A DNA stretch of 64,000 bases. Origin: Armigeres subalbatus (taxonomy: Eukaryota > Arthropoda > Insecta > Diptera > Culicidae). A program made the translations under genes and the position numbers. Positions 43,041 through 53,699 of this stretch are shown here, in pieces. Location: assembly GCF_024139115.2 (NCBI RefSeq), contig NC_085141.1, positions 372,457,925 to 372,521,924 of the forward strand, written 5' to 3'. The notes beneath the pieces were generated by a model that was given only the letters and a program-made list of their open reading frames with translations, was not told where the DNA came from and did not search any database. Every line of letters begins with the position of its first letter. Position 1 is the first letter of the stretch.

Positions 43041-43860
43041 ACATACTACGAACCACTGCTCCGATTGCTTCCGATAGTAAAGCAAATCGGGCTTTCTGTT
43101 TCGACCGCCTGTTTGGCTTTACGCGCACTTTTCTTTTTGTCACTTTTGGCGTCTTCTTTCTTCGTTTCCTGCTGCAGCAATCGACAGTCACGACGGAAAT
43201 GATCGGGTTCGCCACAACCGTAGCATGTTTTCTCTGGAGCTGGAGCTTCATCACTTTTTCGCCAGATTCACCCGAACGTTCCAACCGACGCAAATACTCG
43301 TCAATGAGCTTCTGCTTGACGAATTCGATGGTTTGATCTGCGTCCGGACGGCTTTCCATCGCCGCCACCAGTGCACCGTATGATTCTGGAAGGCTGCGAT
43401 AGATCATCGCCACTTTCAATGCAGGTTCCAGCTTCTGACCAGCGCTCTTTAACCGATCAAACAACTCTTCAAGTTTGAAGAGATGCTTTTCCACATTCCC
43501 TCCTTCCATCATATTTAGGCTGCAGATCCTCCGAAGCAGCGACACACGGGATGTCATTGTCGCTTTGCTGTGGAACTTCTTTAAATCGGCCCACGCATCC
43601 TTAGCCGATCCAGCGTTTCTAATTAAATTTAGCTGATTATCTTCACACAATAACACAATTGTCGCCAATGCCTTCTGATCTGCTGTTGTCCAAGCGGCGG
43701 TGACCCGTACCGGCGGCGGATCGTTCACAACGCTCCACAATTCGTCCCGTTTCAACAGCATTTCCAGGCGCAGTTGCCAGGTGGAGTAATTTTGGTTGTT
43801 GAGTCGCGGAAATAACACTTGTTTCTCAGCCATTTTCGATTTGAATCGAATCAACCACAA
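43015..43860 (-). pseudogene. Copia gag
   Basis: The N-terminus (FPRLNNQNYSTWQLRLEMLL) and the following helical region with WADLKKFHSKAT and SLPESYGALVAAME are typical of the copia-type gag (UBN2/gag_2 family). The start is the ATG of MAEKQV, about 12 codons after the upstream in-frame codon. The CCHC knuckle (CYGCGEPDHFRRDC) is encoded near 43190-43235 in another frame, so a frameshift at about 43240 turns the C-terminus of the open frame into an unrelated sequence. In intact elements Gag forms the particle. Confidence 0.85.
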
Positions 43861-44068
43861 ATATTTTTGTTTTCACACGCGCAACCAAAAAAAACGTCTA
43901 TCTCCTAACCTCAATCAACCAATTACAGATTAATACTGCAATATAGCAGCTGCACTTTCGTTTTGCTACTGAGCGACACACGCACACAGACGAGCATCGA
44001 AACCCCCGCTCCGACGCTGTTAACTATGCTGTTAACTATGCTAACCGACACAACTAGCGCACCAACAC

Positions 44069-44376
44069 ATCCTAGGTCGTGCGGTAAGATGCACGGCTAC
44101 AAAGCAAGACCATGCTGAGGGTGGCTGGGTTCGATTCCCGAATATACGAATGCAAAAATGGTAACCTGGCTTAGAAACTGTCGTGACTTTACGTCCGTCC
44201 TTCAACGTCTATTCAGACCAACTTTCGAAATGAGCTGCATACATTTTTGCTCTACATCATACAATCTCTACAGAAACCTCGCAGTTAATAACTGTGGAAG
44301 TGCTTAATGAACACTAAGCTGCGAGGCGGCTCTGTCCCAGTGTGTGGGGATGTAATGTCAGGAAGAAGAAGAAGAT
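44069..44376 (+). mobile_element. tRNA-derived SINE (Feilai-like), rearranged
   Basis: Box A (TGCGGTAAGATGCACGG) and box B (GGTTCGATTCCCG) are present, then a deletion of the part following box B, an extra block of about 90 bases (44181-44278) and the end AGCTGCGAGGCGGCTCTGTC ... GGAAGAAGAAGAAG. The 5' tip is lost at the copia border. Confidence 0.8.
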
Positions 44377-44504
44377 AGGTATTGATATTGGAAACGACAA
44401 CTTGCTAATGCCTTCTGCAAATAAATGAAAGTATTTTAATCAAATTTTTATTTTGATCAGTGTTGTTGATTTTTTTTGCTTGGAAATGAGCAGCAGTCAG
44501 CGGT

Positions 44505-44565
44505 CAGCAGAACAAAGGGAACAGTAGCGACAATCTTTATCTAGTAACTAAAATATCTTTTGCAT
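44505..44565. mobile_element. Half copy of the AAAGATATTTTAGT MITE
   Basis: CAGCAGAACAAAGGGAACAG, GCGACAATCTTTATCTAGTA and ACTAAAATATCTTTTGCATC match one side of the element at 31550-31764 in reverse orientation. Confidence 0.7.
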
Positions 44566-45406
44566 CCGACCATCATCAAGCACAGAATGACAAAAAAATG
44601 CGCCCACTTATTTCATGCATATTCGCAGACCCACCGGCAGTTCTACCGCTGGTGACTGCATGCTGTCGCTGTGTAGGTAAACACAGCGAACGAACGAACG
44701 AAACCAAAAATGCGCGAGCAAAAAGCATGGCAGTACGCGCTGCTGTCACAAATTGTAATGACTCGCAAACGGCAAGCACTGCTTCTTTTATACACAAATA
44801 AAATCTTGCGGTAGACCCGAAGGCTCGTGGCATGCCGCATTCTGATGTCCGTGTTAGGAATGCACGGGATTGATTACATACTAAATTTTTACTGGCTTTG
44901 ACAAGAATTGAAAATTTCAATAGCTTATCGTTAATGATCTTAAGTTTCAACGAAAAAGGCAAAATGGTGGAGAGTGTCCGAGTTGATTGATACATAAATC
45001 TTAAAAATTCATCGAAAGATAAAGGCGCTAGTAACGTTCAAAATCTTCCCTTCCAGCGTAACGCTCTCGATTTCCAAAAATCTAAATGACACCCAGTATA
45101 GTAAAGAAAGACGTAAGTCCTACGTCAAAAACCCCTAACAATAATAAAACAAAACCTGCCAAAGCCGTCATTCCCCCTATCTTAACTTTAGATGAAGACA
45201 ATAAGTCACGTACTTCATCAAGCTTCGCGAAGTTGCGAAGAGACTCTGGGCATTTCCGTTTAAAGACACTCCTCACATAATCCAAGTTTCAAAGTACTCG
45301 CGTTTTCGAGGGCACACCACTTGATACGGAAGTAACGAACAACTGCGTAGCAGCATGCGTTAGTCTTTGAAATTTAAATTAAGTGAAGAGTGTCCTTAAA
45401 ATGTTC
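44566..45406. other. No gene; contains one MITE end at 45140-45181
   Basis: AACAAAACCTGCCAAAGCCG and TCATTCCCCCTAT at 45140-45181 are the right end of the outer MITE family described at 11575-13785. Otherwise no frame or repeat is convincing. Confidence 0.5.
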
Positions 45407-45690
45407 AGCTTCTTCTTCTTCTACAATGGCTCTGCATTCCAACTGAATCTTGGCCTGCTTTTCAACTTGCAGTGTTCTATTAGCAATTCCTCAGTTTTTA
45501 ATTGAAAGCTTTACTATGCCCGCCATCATTGCATGAGTACGTATCTGATGTGGCAAGTACAATGGATATACTATGCCCAGGGTGTCGAGAAATTTTCCAA
45601 CCCGAAAACATCCTTGACCGGTTCGAGAATCAAACTCGCCATCTCGGGATTGGCAATCCTACGCCTTTGCTCGCAAGGCTACTGGAGACC
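45407..45690 (-). mobile_element. Second SINE family, tRNA-derived, minus strand
   Basis: On the minus strand a box A-like TAGCCTTGCGAGCAAAGGCG and a box B-like GTTTGATTCTCGAACC are at the correct spacing, followed by an unrelated body and a GTAGAAGAAGAAGAAG tail. The body differs from the other SINE in this window, so it is a separate family sharing the tail type. Confidence 0.65.
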
Positions 45691-45924
45691 CCATTTCAGC
45701 TTATCAGGGAGAAAAACAGCGTTACGAACTGCTTGCGGAATGTCCGTGGAGGTGTGGTTTTGAAATGGTGGTATCAAGTAAAATAGGGGAAGCAATTTCT
45801 AGAGGGCTGCATAACTATTGTGGAATATGAAATAATTTCGTCTAACACTCTAACATACAATCTTCGAATTTCAAATACAAAAATTATACAATCACAACTA
45901 AAGCATGCTATGCAAAGTGAACGA
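45691..45924. other. No feature recognised
   Basis: Short AT-rich spacer between the SINE and the FP25K-like fragment. Confidence 0.4.
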
Positions 45925-46245
45925 AATTCATAGTTACGAAAATTTATCCACCTCCTCTTCGGACCGCGCCGTGTTGAATGGCCCACCAGTTGCAGACTTC
46001 ACATGGACCACTCCATGCTTGTTATATACCGATGTCAGTTTACCCGCTTTCTTCAGATTTAGCGCAGCCGATTTCAGTTTCCTTGCTTCGACAGTGAGAC
46101 TTTCGTTAGTATAAATACGACGATCAGCGTCCATCCCGATGTATTTCAACTTAAGATCACGCTTCCGCGGATAAGCTCTGTAAAACTGATCCCGTGTTGA
46201 CTTCAATGCAAATTCAACTACGATGTGACTGTTTTTGTCCGAACG
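45925..46245 (-). pseudogene. FP25K-like ORF1 fragment (TE-type)
   Basis: The minus strand encodes about 105 residues: VVEFALKSTRDQFYRAY, KYIGMDADRRIYTNESLT, then ARKLKSAALNLKKAGKLTSV and NKHGVVHVK. The order (v-veF, charged helix, RIYINE-LT, lysine-rich helix, NGKV-V) matches the C-terminal domain of Baculo_FP-like proteins, which in insect genomes is mostly found in ORF1 of some LINEs. The N-terminal coiled-coil part is missing. It is most likely a TE fragment, not a viral gene. Confidence 0.55.
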
Positions 46246-46347
46246 CTGGGTGCCATACGCCGTGTTGCTGCCATGATGTGATATGATTTGATGCGCAATT
46301 CCTGCCCCCTCCCACCCTTATTTACGCCAATGATTATTAATAATATA
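46246..46347. other. Short spacer
   Basis: Nothing recognised; ends at the TA (46346-46347) that flanks the split pogo-like MITE. Confidence 0.4.
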
Positions 46348-46921
46348 CCGTCGACTCTCTATAGAGTCGATATAGTCTTTTTTTTTTCTTCCTAAACAAT
46401 GGAGGGGGAATCTGCTCAACAGACATCCTGGGTTGACCAGGAAGTGCTGGGTTAGGGGCCACCTCCAATGAGGGAGGCAGGACTGCATCCCCGACCAGCT
46501 AAACCGTTTCCATTGCCGCCAAGCCCATCGTCCCTTCGGTACAACCAGAAAGTAATGCTTCAAAGGGGGCCAGTGCATGACGCACCCTGGAGGTTAGCTG
46601 CGTGTCCTTGCAGTATCGAACATCGTGACTCGCTTTTTTAGAAGAACACCATGGTATCGTGCCAGCGCATTGCCGGCTTTCCAGGTGGCCTTACCACGCC
46701 CTATGTCCTCGGAAGGTGGGCAGGGTCGACTTCGCGCCTGCTTCCCTCTGCACGACTGGTATCAAGAATGATGATGCCGCGTGCACCCCAAATTGACCTT
46801 TCTGCGATTGTTCTTCACGCGGCCACTTGTTCGATAAAAGGATCGAGTTCGACCACCGGGCACCGGTATGACCCATGAAGCCGACTCCGAACCCTTGGAC
46901 CACCTCTTATTTGCGCCTGAA

Positions 46922-49859
46922 CTAGCCATTCCTCGAGTCCACGCGCCACCTTCTGTGTAGCTCCGAGACGATTTGGACGATAGCCGATAAAACGGCGTTC
47001 CAGCCAACTTCATCTTTACACATCCTCCGGACTAGGTTGTCCGGGGTAGTGTCCAGACCACATGTGGCAAGCATGTGGTCACGCATTGTGCGAAAACGCG
47101 GGCACACGAACAACACGTGTTCCGCCGTTTCCTCTAAACCTACGCACACCGGACACTCGGGCGAGGCCGAGTGTCCGAACCGATGTAGGTACTGTCTGAA
47201 GCAACCATGGCCTGTAAGGACCTGGGTCAGGTGGAAAGTGATTTCCCCATGGCGCCTCTTGACCCACGTACCTATCTCCGGTATCAACCTATGTGTCCAT
47301 CTACCCTTAGTGGAACTGTCCCACGCACGCTGCCATTTGACCATTGAGGCCAACCTGACAGTCCTACGGATGCCTCTCGTGCCGCGCATTTCGAAGCACT
47401 CTATGTCTTCACCGATAACTATGTCGATAGGCATCATACCGGTGATGACGCAAAGTGCATCGTGCGACACGGTACGGTACGCGCTCGCAACTCTTAGGCA
47501 CATGAGCCTATACGTACTTTCTAACTTCGTTCTGTAGCAGTTAATACGCAGGGCCGTGCCCCAAGCTGGCCCCCATACCTCAGTATGGACAGAGCAACGC
47601 TAGCCAGAAGCTTGCGCTTGCTGGCATAAACCGCAGAGCTATTGGACATCATCCGGGACAATGCCGCTATAGCTGTGGAGGCACGCTTGCAGGCGTAATT
47701 GACGTGGCTACCAAAGGTGAGCTTATCGTCGATCATTACCCCAAGAGTTTGATGGAGCGTTCAGAGGTGACCGTGCAGTTGCCTGCCCTTATCACCGCTT
47801 GTTGCTCCGACTTTCGGTTGTTAACAACAACCACCTCAGTCTTGTGGTGAGCCAGTTCTAACTTCCTGGAACTCATCCACTCCTCCACAATTGCGATCGA
47901 GTGGGCTGCAGTCAATTCCACCTCTTCGATCGATTCGCCGTAGACCTCCAGCGTAATATCGTCAGCGAAGCCGACGATTGCCACGCCCACCGGGAACTTC
48001 AACCTCAAGACACCGTCGTACATGACGTTCCATAACACCGGACCCAGTATGGAACCTTGCGGAACCCCTGAGGTTATGTCAACGCACTTCCGACCCGCCT
48101 CCGTGTCGTATACCAGTACTCGATTCTGGAAGTAGCTTCCGAGAATCTTGTACAGGTACTCTGGAATTCCAAGACGCAGGAGCGTATCTGCAATAGCTGC
48201 CCAACTGGCACTATTGAAAGCATTCCTCAAGTCGAGAGTCTTACGCTGGATAGCTATCTCCGCGGATTTGGTAACCGACAAGATAGCGTCTACGGTCGAC
48301 TTACCCTTTCGGAAGCTAAATTGGTAACTCGATAGACCATCCGCACCCTCCGTGCGTATCAACAACCTGTTGAGGATGATCTTCTCGAGCACCTTCCCCG
48401 CCGTATCAAGCAGGCATATTGGTCTATATGCCGACGGATCCCCCGGTGGTTTTCCCGCTTTTGGCAATAGGACCAAGCTCTGCCTTTTCCATGCTTCAGG
48501 GAAGACTACCTCGTCCAGGCATCTCTGCATAACAGATCTGAACATCTCGGGAGCCTCGGCAATGGCCGCTTTGATGACCAGGTTCGGAATACCATCCGGT
48601 CCTGGCGCCTTACCTACACTAAGGGACTGTGCAATCCCCGCAAGTTCCGCCACCGTTACTCTTCCCTCGTCGGCCACCCTGGCCCGTGGCAGCTCCACAA
48701 AGGGAGGCCAGGGACTTGGGTCGTGACGTGGGAAGAGCCCCGCGATGATTCTCTCCAGTATCTCTGGAGACCGCTCTGTAGGGGCCATCGCCCCACGTGT
48801 CTTGGCCATTACGACCCTATAGGCGTCACCCCATGGATTCGCGTTGGCACTTTGACACAGGCCCTCGAAGCAGGCTTTTTTGCTTGATCTGATCTCAGTC
48901 TTCAGAGCGGCTCTAGCAGCCACGAACGCCACCCGTCGTTCAACACGCTCCTATTCTGTGCGTGCTCGCTGCATCCGCCTCCTTGCCCGTAGGCAGGCGC
49001 GGCGCAGGTTCGCAATTGCTTGAGTCCACCAGTAAGCCGGTGGTCTCCCATTCCTAGGGTGGATTTTTCTAGGAATGGTGGCATCGCATGCAAGCGAGAG
49101 TACTGTTACCAGCTGCTCGCCGCTCAGACCGAGAGTATTGTGCTCGCGGCGGAGCGCTTCCTTAAACACCTCGTCGTCGAAGTATGATGTCTTCCACATA
49201 CGAGGACTAGGCCTCGCCCTTCTTCCGTCCGCTGAATGCTGGTCGTATAGTCGATACTGTAGCGAACCGCCAGGTGGTCGCTGTGAGTGTAGCCATCATC
49301 TACCCTCCAGTTCGAACTACTCGTTTGGCCAGGGCTCCAGAACGTAACGTCGATAATCGACTCGGCACCGTTCCAGCTGTAGGTACTTTTGGTATCGACA
49401 TTAGCCAAGTCCACATCCAACATGGCCAGTGATTCCAGCAGGATCTGCCCCCGTTGATTCGTGGATCGGCTTCCCCATTCCACGGCCCAAGCGTTGAAGT
49501 CCCCCGCTATCACCACCGGCCTACGCCCCATCAAGTTAGCCGTCAAACAATCTAGCATTCGACCGAACTGCTCGATCGACCATCGAGGAGGCGCATAGCA
49601 GCTGCAGAAGAAGACCCCGTTGATTTTTGGCAATGACGAAGCCCTCGTGTGTCGAAGACACCAACTCTTGGACTGGGTATTTCCCCGTTGTCCATATCGC
49701 CGCCATTTTAGACCCATCGGTGACCCAATTACCGTTCCTGGCGGGTACCCGGTAAGGATCTGCTATGATGGCGATATCCGTCCCCCATTCAGCAACTGTC
49801 TGACACAGCAGTTGCTGGGCTGCATCACAGTGGTTCAGGTTTAGCTGCGTTACCTGCAC
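46922..49859 (-). pseudogene. R1-like ORF2 (endonuclease, RT, CCHC), frameshifted
   Basis: Read on the minus strand in broken frames. Endonuclease (49859-49124): TQLNLNHCDAAQQLL at the start, IIADPYR, CSCYAPPR, VVIAGDFNAWAVEWGS and HSDHLAVRY, so the catalytic residues are present. The stretch 49199-48933 (DATIPRKIHP, WWTQAIANLRRACLRARRR) has one stop. Reverse transcriptase (48932-47736): GKAPGPDGIPN, LLPKAGKPPGDPSAYRPICL, FRKGKSTVDAI, LDLRNAFNSASW, SGVPQGSILGPVLWN and VGFADDITL. The thumb is at 47736-47521. The C-terminal part (47503-46922) carries CPVCVGLEETAEHVLFVCPR, the CCHC motif of R1 proteins. At least three frame breaks make it inactive. Confidence 0.88.
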
Positions 49860-52479
49860 TGTGATTTTGCAGCACGCTTAAACGCCGGGCACTTCGAACC
49901 CCCCATGGGGTGCTTGCTGTTCGCAGCTTTGCTTGAACAGATCAAACAGTTGGGAGGGTTCGTGCAACATTGTGCCTTATGTCCCTCCAATCCGCAGCGT
50001 CGACAGAGCTTGCTTCTGTCAGGGCCTTTGCAGTCCCATTGCTTGTGCCCCGGTTCCAGGCACTTGAAGCAAACTTCTGGTTGCTCATATATGCCCACAG
50101 GGCATACCGACCACCCCACCTTGACACCTAACTTGACTACCTTGGAGGCGTCCGCTGCAGGTAGCCGAACCAATGCTACCTGTGTCCCTGCCGGACCTTT
50201 CCGTAGCCGAACGGCTGCGGTGGACGCCTCCACTTCGCACTGTCGCCGCAGTGCCGTGACGAGCTCTTCGACTTCGGTGATCTCGTCCAGGTCTTTAACC
50301 CTTAGATTCACCTCCGTCGTGAGTCCCCTTCACATTGACCGTCTCGCCCAGGACTTCCTCCGCCAACTTCTTGTAGGCGGCGCCCTTTTGCGAGACGCCC
50401 CGCTTTAGCTCGAGGATCATCTCGCCCATCCGAGTACGTCTTATTCGACGTACGTCGGCGCCGAGTTCACCGAGCTTGACGTCACTCCTCATCGCCTTTA
50501 AGACGTCCGAGTACTTAGCCTCGTCCGTTTTGATGACTAGGGCATCGCCCCTGGAGCGATTGGCGCCTACCCGAGACTTCTTGCTACCCTCACTCGCCTG
50601 GGCCTTCTTTTCGGCCCTTGATGTCTTCGGTTTCTTCTTGTTCTTGACCAGGGTCCAGGAGGCGTCATCCCCCTCTATTTCCCTGGTCTGGGGCGGCTGA
50701 GAGCTCTCAGCCTGCCGTAACCCCTTACCACCATCTTTCCTGGGTGGACGGACCTTTCCAGGTCCTTCCTCACCCGGTTTTGGAGGTACCTGGCCGGGGT
50801 TCAGCTTCCCAGCCCCACTACCCTCCCAAGTAACACCGAAAACATCATTATTAACTAAGATCCAATAATGATGTTGAATAAAGGTCGGGAAAATGATATA
50901 CAAAACATGTTATGTTCAAGAAAAACTATAGATAAGGTTTTTGCAAAACATACAGCAATTTTATCTGAGAAGAAGTTTTATACTACATTCTCACAACTTG
51001 CTAATAACATGTCAATTTTTGACATTTGTTTGGTTTTTTGAGATGTTTCGTTTTACATTCTCATAACATAAAACAGAAGATTTTACGAACAATGTCATAC
51101 ATGTTCATTTTTTGGCATTTGTTTGTTCAGAATATATACCGCAATGAAAGAAGTTTAACGTAATTTCAACATCTTTTAGGATCAATGTTATGAACGTTCT
51201 TCATCGACCCTGACAACTTGCCATATTGTTTTTCTTTTGCAGATTCGAGAATTTGTTTGCATATCAATTTCAAAATTATGCTTTGGCATAGTTATATTTC
51301 TCTTCAATCAATGGCGCATGAATGTAGGAGAAGTAAAATGAAAAGTTAGCCAATGAAACATGAGCCGCATATAATGTTTCGACCAAGACTTCGAAACAAA
51401 TTTGATTTATTTATTCAGTTTGTATATGTTTATTAATATTATTAAAATGGTGTTCATCATTTCATGCATGCTTGTTTTCATTTGTTTTTTGTATAAAATT
51501 TATTTCTTTGAACATGTTGGTCAGCATTTTTGTTTTGGTATTCAATTTGACAGAACCATGTTGAAAGTCGGTTACTGACAACATCCTTAGTACTTAAGTT
51601 TAGTTTTGTGAATGTGCAATCAAAACCAAGGTTGCAACTGAAAGATGTTGAAAATATCGATAATTTTTGCGCTGTTTGGGTCGTGTGAAAGTAATCAAAG
51701 CAGTTTTTCATACCAAAACGTAACATACTATATGTTCGAAAAATGTATTTTTTACACTCATACAACAAACCGTGTTACTTGGGCTTGTTCGGGGTAGTAA
51801 CCCTCCGCGTTTTGGAGCGGCCCCCAGGGAGCTCATCCCCTGGAGACTGCCTCCTCCGTTTTTGTGTCTGCTCCTTTGGAGCAGCCACCCCCGACGTGCC
51901 TGCGATTACTTGAGCCTCAGTCTGGGTAGACTTTGGCACCACCGTCTTCGCTGGCACGCCCTCGGTCGATTCGACCTTGCCCAAATCCGCGAATTCTTGG
52001 GCCTCAGTCTGGGTAGACCTCGACTCCATGGATTTCACGGGTTCGAACTTGGCCGTCCCGACCGCCGTTTCCAGCTTGGCGTCCAATATCGACTTTCGAA
52101 GTTTCTGCAAGCTCCTCTTGAGGTCCTTACTGATATTATGCTTCGATGACGCAAAGTCGATGATGGCGTCCAGCTGTTCCGTCGCCACCTCGAAGGCCGA
52201 GAGCCCATCGCGTTTGCGGTTCATCGCCTCCACAAGCCATGGGCCGTCAATAACCTCTACCGGCGTTTTTTTAGCCGAGAGGAAGTGACCCACGCTGGCG
52301 CTGCGCACTGAGCTGCCGGTTATTGCCTCTGGCCTCCTAGGCGGAGACCTGAACAACCCACCTCTTGCGAAGGGGTTGTCGCCTACACTACTACCACTAG
52401 TTGAAGAATTGTCTTGGTTTTCCATTTTGATCCCACGAGTTGCTCGGGAAAAGAGGTCCACCACGCCAGAGCCCAGCAT
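49850..52479 (-). pseudogene. R1-like ORF1 (gag), split and frameshifted
   Basis: The N-terminal part (52479-51782) reads serine- and proline-rich sequence with two STQTEAQ repeats and a basic RRRQSPGDEL end. After the 955-bp insertion it continues from 50826 with GSGAGKLNPGQVPPKPGEEG, lysine-rich blocks and DALVIKTDEAKYSDVLKAM. A frameshift near 50300-50330 leads to the last part (50311-49850) with VSVCPVGIYEQPEVCFKCL-type start and three zinc knuckles (CFKCLEPGHKQWDC, CRRCGLEGHKAQCC, CLIC...H...C). This is the ORF1 layout of R1-type elements. The last bases overlap the ORF2 start near 49850-49859. Confidence 0.85.
50827..51781. mobile_element. 955-bp TIR element in LINE ORF1
   Basis: The ends CAAGTAACACCG and the complement of CGGTGTTACTTG are inverted over about 10-12 bases. 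The interior is AT-rich, non-coding, with several AACATGTTATG / CATAACATGT motifs. If it is removed exactly at these limits, the flanking gag frame reads on without a shift, and no target duplication is seen. The superfamily is unknown. Confidence 0.7.
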
Positions 52480-53073
52480 GACGCGGTAAGGGACAATTAC
52501 TGTGGGGGGTGCCCAGGTACCCCACAGGCTCCGTTAAAGGCCTAGCTTATTATTTCACTTCCCTGGCCATGCATCCCCTCGGCACGGGTCGCTTGACGCC
52601 TTGGGATTAGGGGTTAGGGACGATGGTCCCGGTCTAACTCGCAGTGGCCATGGGGAGGGGTCGTCCAGCCCTTGGACAAAGTCCCTGGTGCCCCTTCTAT
52701 ATTTCTATATAGTCTATATAGAACATTTGGATGTTCTATATCTCGATATCTCTCCCTATGTCGATGGTTTGCTCGGTCCCTTCAATCTACATAAATTTGG
52801 GTATTCTGGATCTTGGTAACCTCCATATTTCGATATCTCTCTATCTCGATGGGTTTTGTTCATATTTTGTTCTGGATTCACTCTCTATATGTCGATATGT
52901 TCAAATTTTTAGGCTACTAGACCATTTTTGGACAATAAAAAAATCCACAACAAGAAATGACATTTTGTTTTGTTGTCGTTTTTCATAGCAACGAGGTTTT
53001 TTGGATCTAGTACCCATTTCAATTTTCTTCTCTCCCTATCACGATGGTCCCTTCAATATCGAGATGTGGAGAG

Positions 53074-53699
53074 GGGTGTGGTTTGGACACAAAAACCCCC
53101 CAGAGACAAAAAACCTCCCCTCTCAGACCACTAGGCTGAAACCCATCTGGCTGAAAGTCATCTGACTGAATATGTCATTTGGCCGTACGGGTTATATGAT
53201 CGAATAGGCCAGAGCTTCCCAAACCTTTGGGTATGCGACCCACCTAGCAAAATTCTATATGTCTCGCGACCCACCTATGAAAAAATGCATTTTACCAAGT
53301 AGTATTAAGCATTAATTGAATCAGAATGTCATCTGTTTCGGCTTCTTTCACATAAAAAAATATTCCCGTTACCTTACCTGTACAAATGCAAAAAATGACG
53401 AAACATGGTACTGTTTGTCAAAATGTTAGCGTTTTTATCTTACTTCATTAAGGGGACAGCTTTTAGGCATAAATGTTTAACCGTTGTGTGTCCGGCAAAA
53501 AAACACCCTTAACAGGCCGGCAGGGTACCCGGGTACCCACGAAACTAAAATGCTTATATCTCTGGAATTTTACAACCGATTTCAACAACTTTGGGCTTAT
53601 TCGATTCAGAATTTTCTCTTCTATAAAGATGTTACCAGGATGAACCGAACTGGTCAATTCGATTCCTGGAAAATCCGGATTTCCAGGAACATGTCCTGC
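53074..53699. other. No gene seen; possible hAT-like end
   Basis: At 53211 CAGAGCTTCCCAAACCTTTG followed by GCGACCCACCTA is hAT-end-like, with no partner confirmed. From 53500 the sequence (GGCCGGCAGGGTACCCGGGT) begins to resemble repeat units of the next region. No coding frame. Confidence 0.4.

Larger units (their letters stand above)
39673..44068 (-). mobile_element. Ty1/copia retrotransposon, minus strand
   Basis: Gag, protease, integrase, reverse transcriptase and RNase H lie in copia order on the minus strand between 43860 and 39945. A purine-rich tract (GGAGGAGTGTTGGTGGGGG on the minus strand, near 39912-39931) precedes the presumed 3' LTR. A 5' LTR is not visible to the right of gag: 43861-44068 does not match the 3' LTR and a SINE follows. 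Several frameshifts separate the domains. The element appears truncated at its 5' end. Confidence 0.9.
46378..52706 (-). mobile_element. R1-like LINE, near full length, minus strand
   Basis: The element runs from about 52706 (5') to 46378 (3', ending in an A-rich GAAAAAAAAA-type tail). The 8-bp repeat ATATAGTC flanks it (46370-46377 and 52707-52714). It contains ORF1 with zinc knuckles and ORF2 with endonuclease, reverse transcriptase and a C-terminal CCHC motif. It also contains a 955-bp insertion (50827-51781). Both ORFs have frameshifts. Motifs are those of the R1 group; the target here is not rDNA. Confidence 0.88.
46348..53073. mobile_element. pogo-like MITE split by an R1-like LINE
   Basis: The left piece is 46348-46377 (CCGTCGACTCTCTATAGAGT...) and the right piece is 52707-53073 (ATATCTCGATATCTCTCCCT, AGGCTACTAGACCATT, GAGATGTGGAGAG). 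Together they match 24215-24487 in motif order. The far right TIR tip is missing. The intervening DNA is the LINE. Confidence 0.65.

Noticed and set aside
47037..47537. 166-residue plus-strand frame
   Set aside because: Antisense to the C-terminal CCHC part of the R1-like ORF2.
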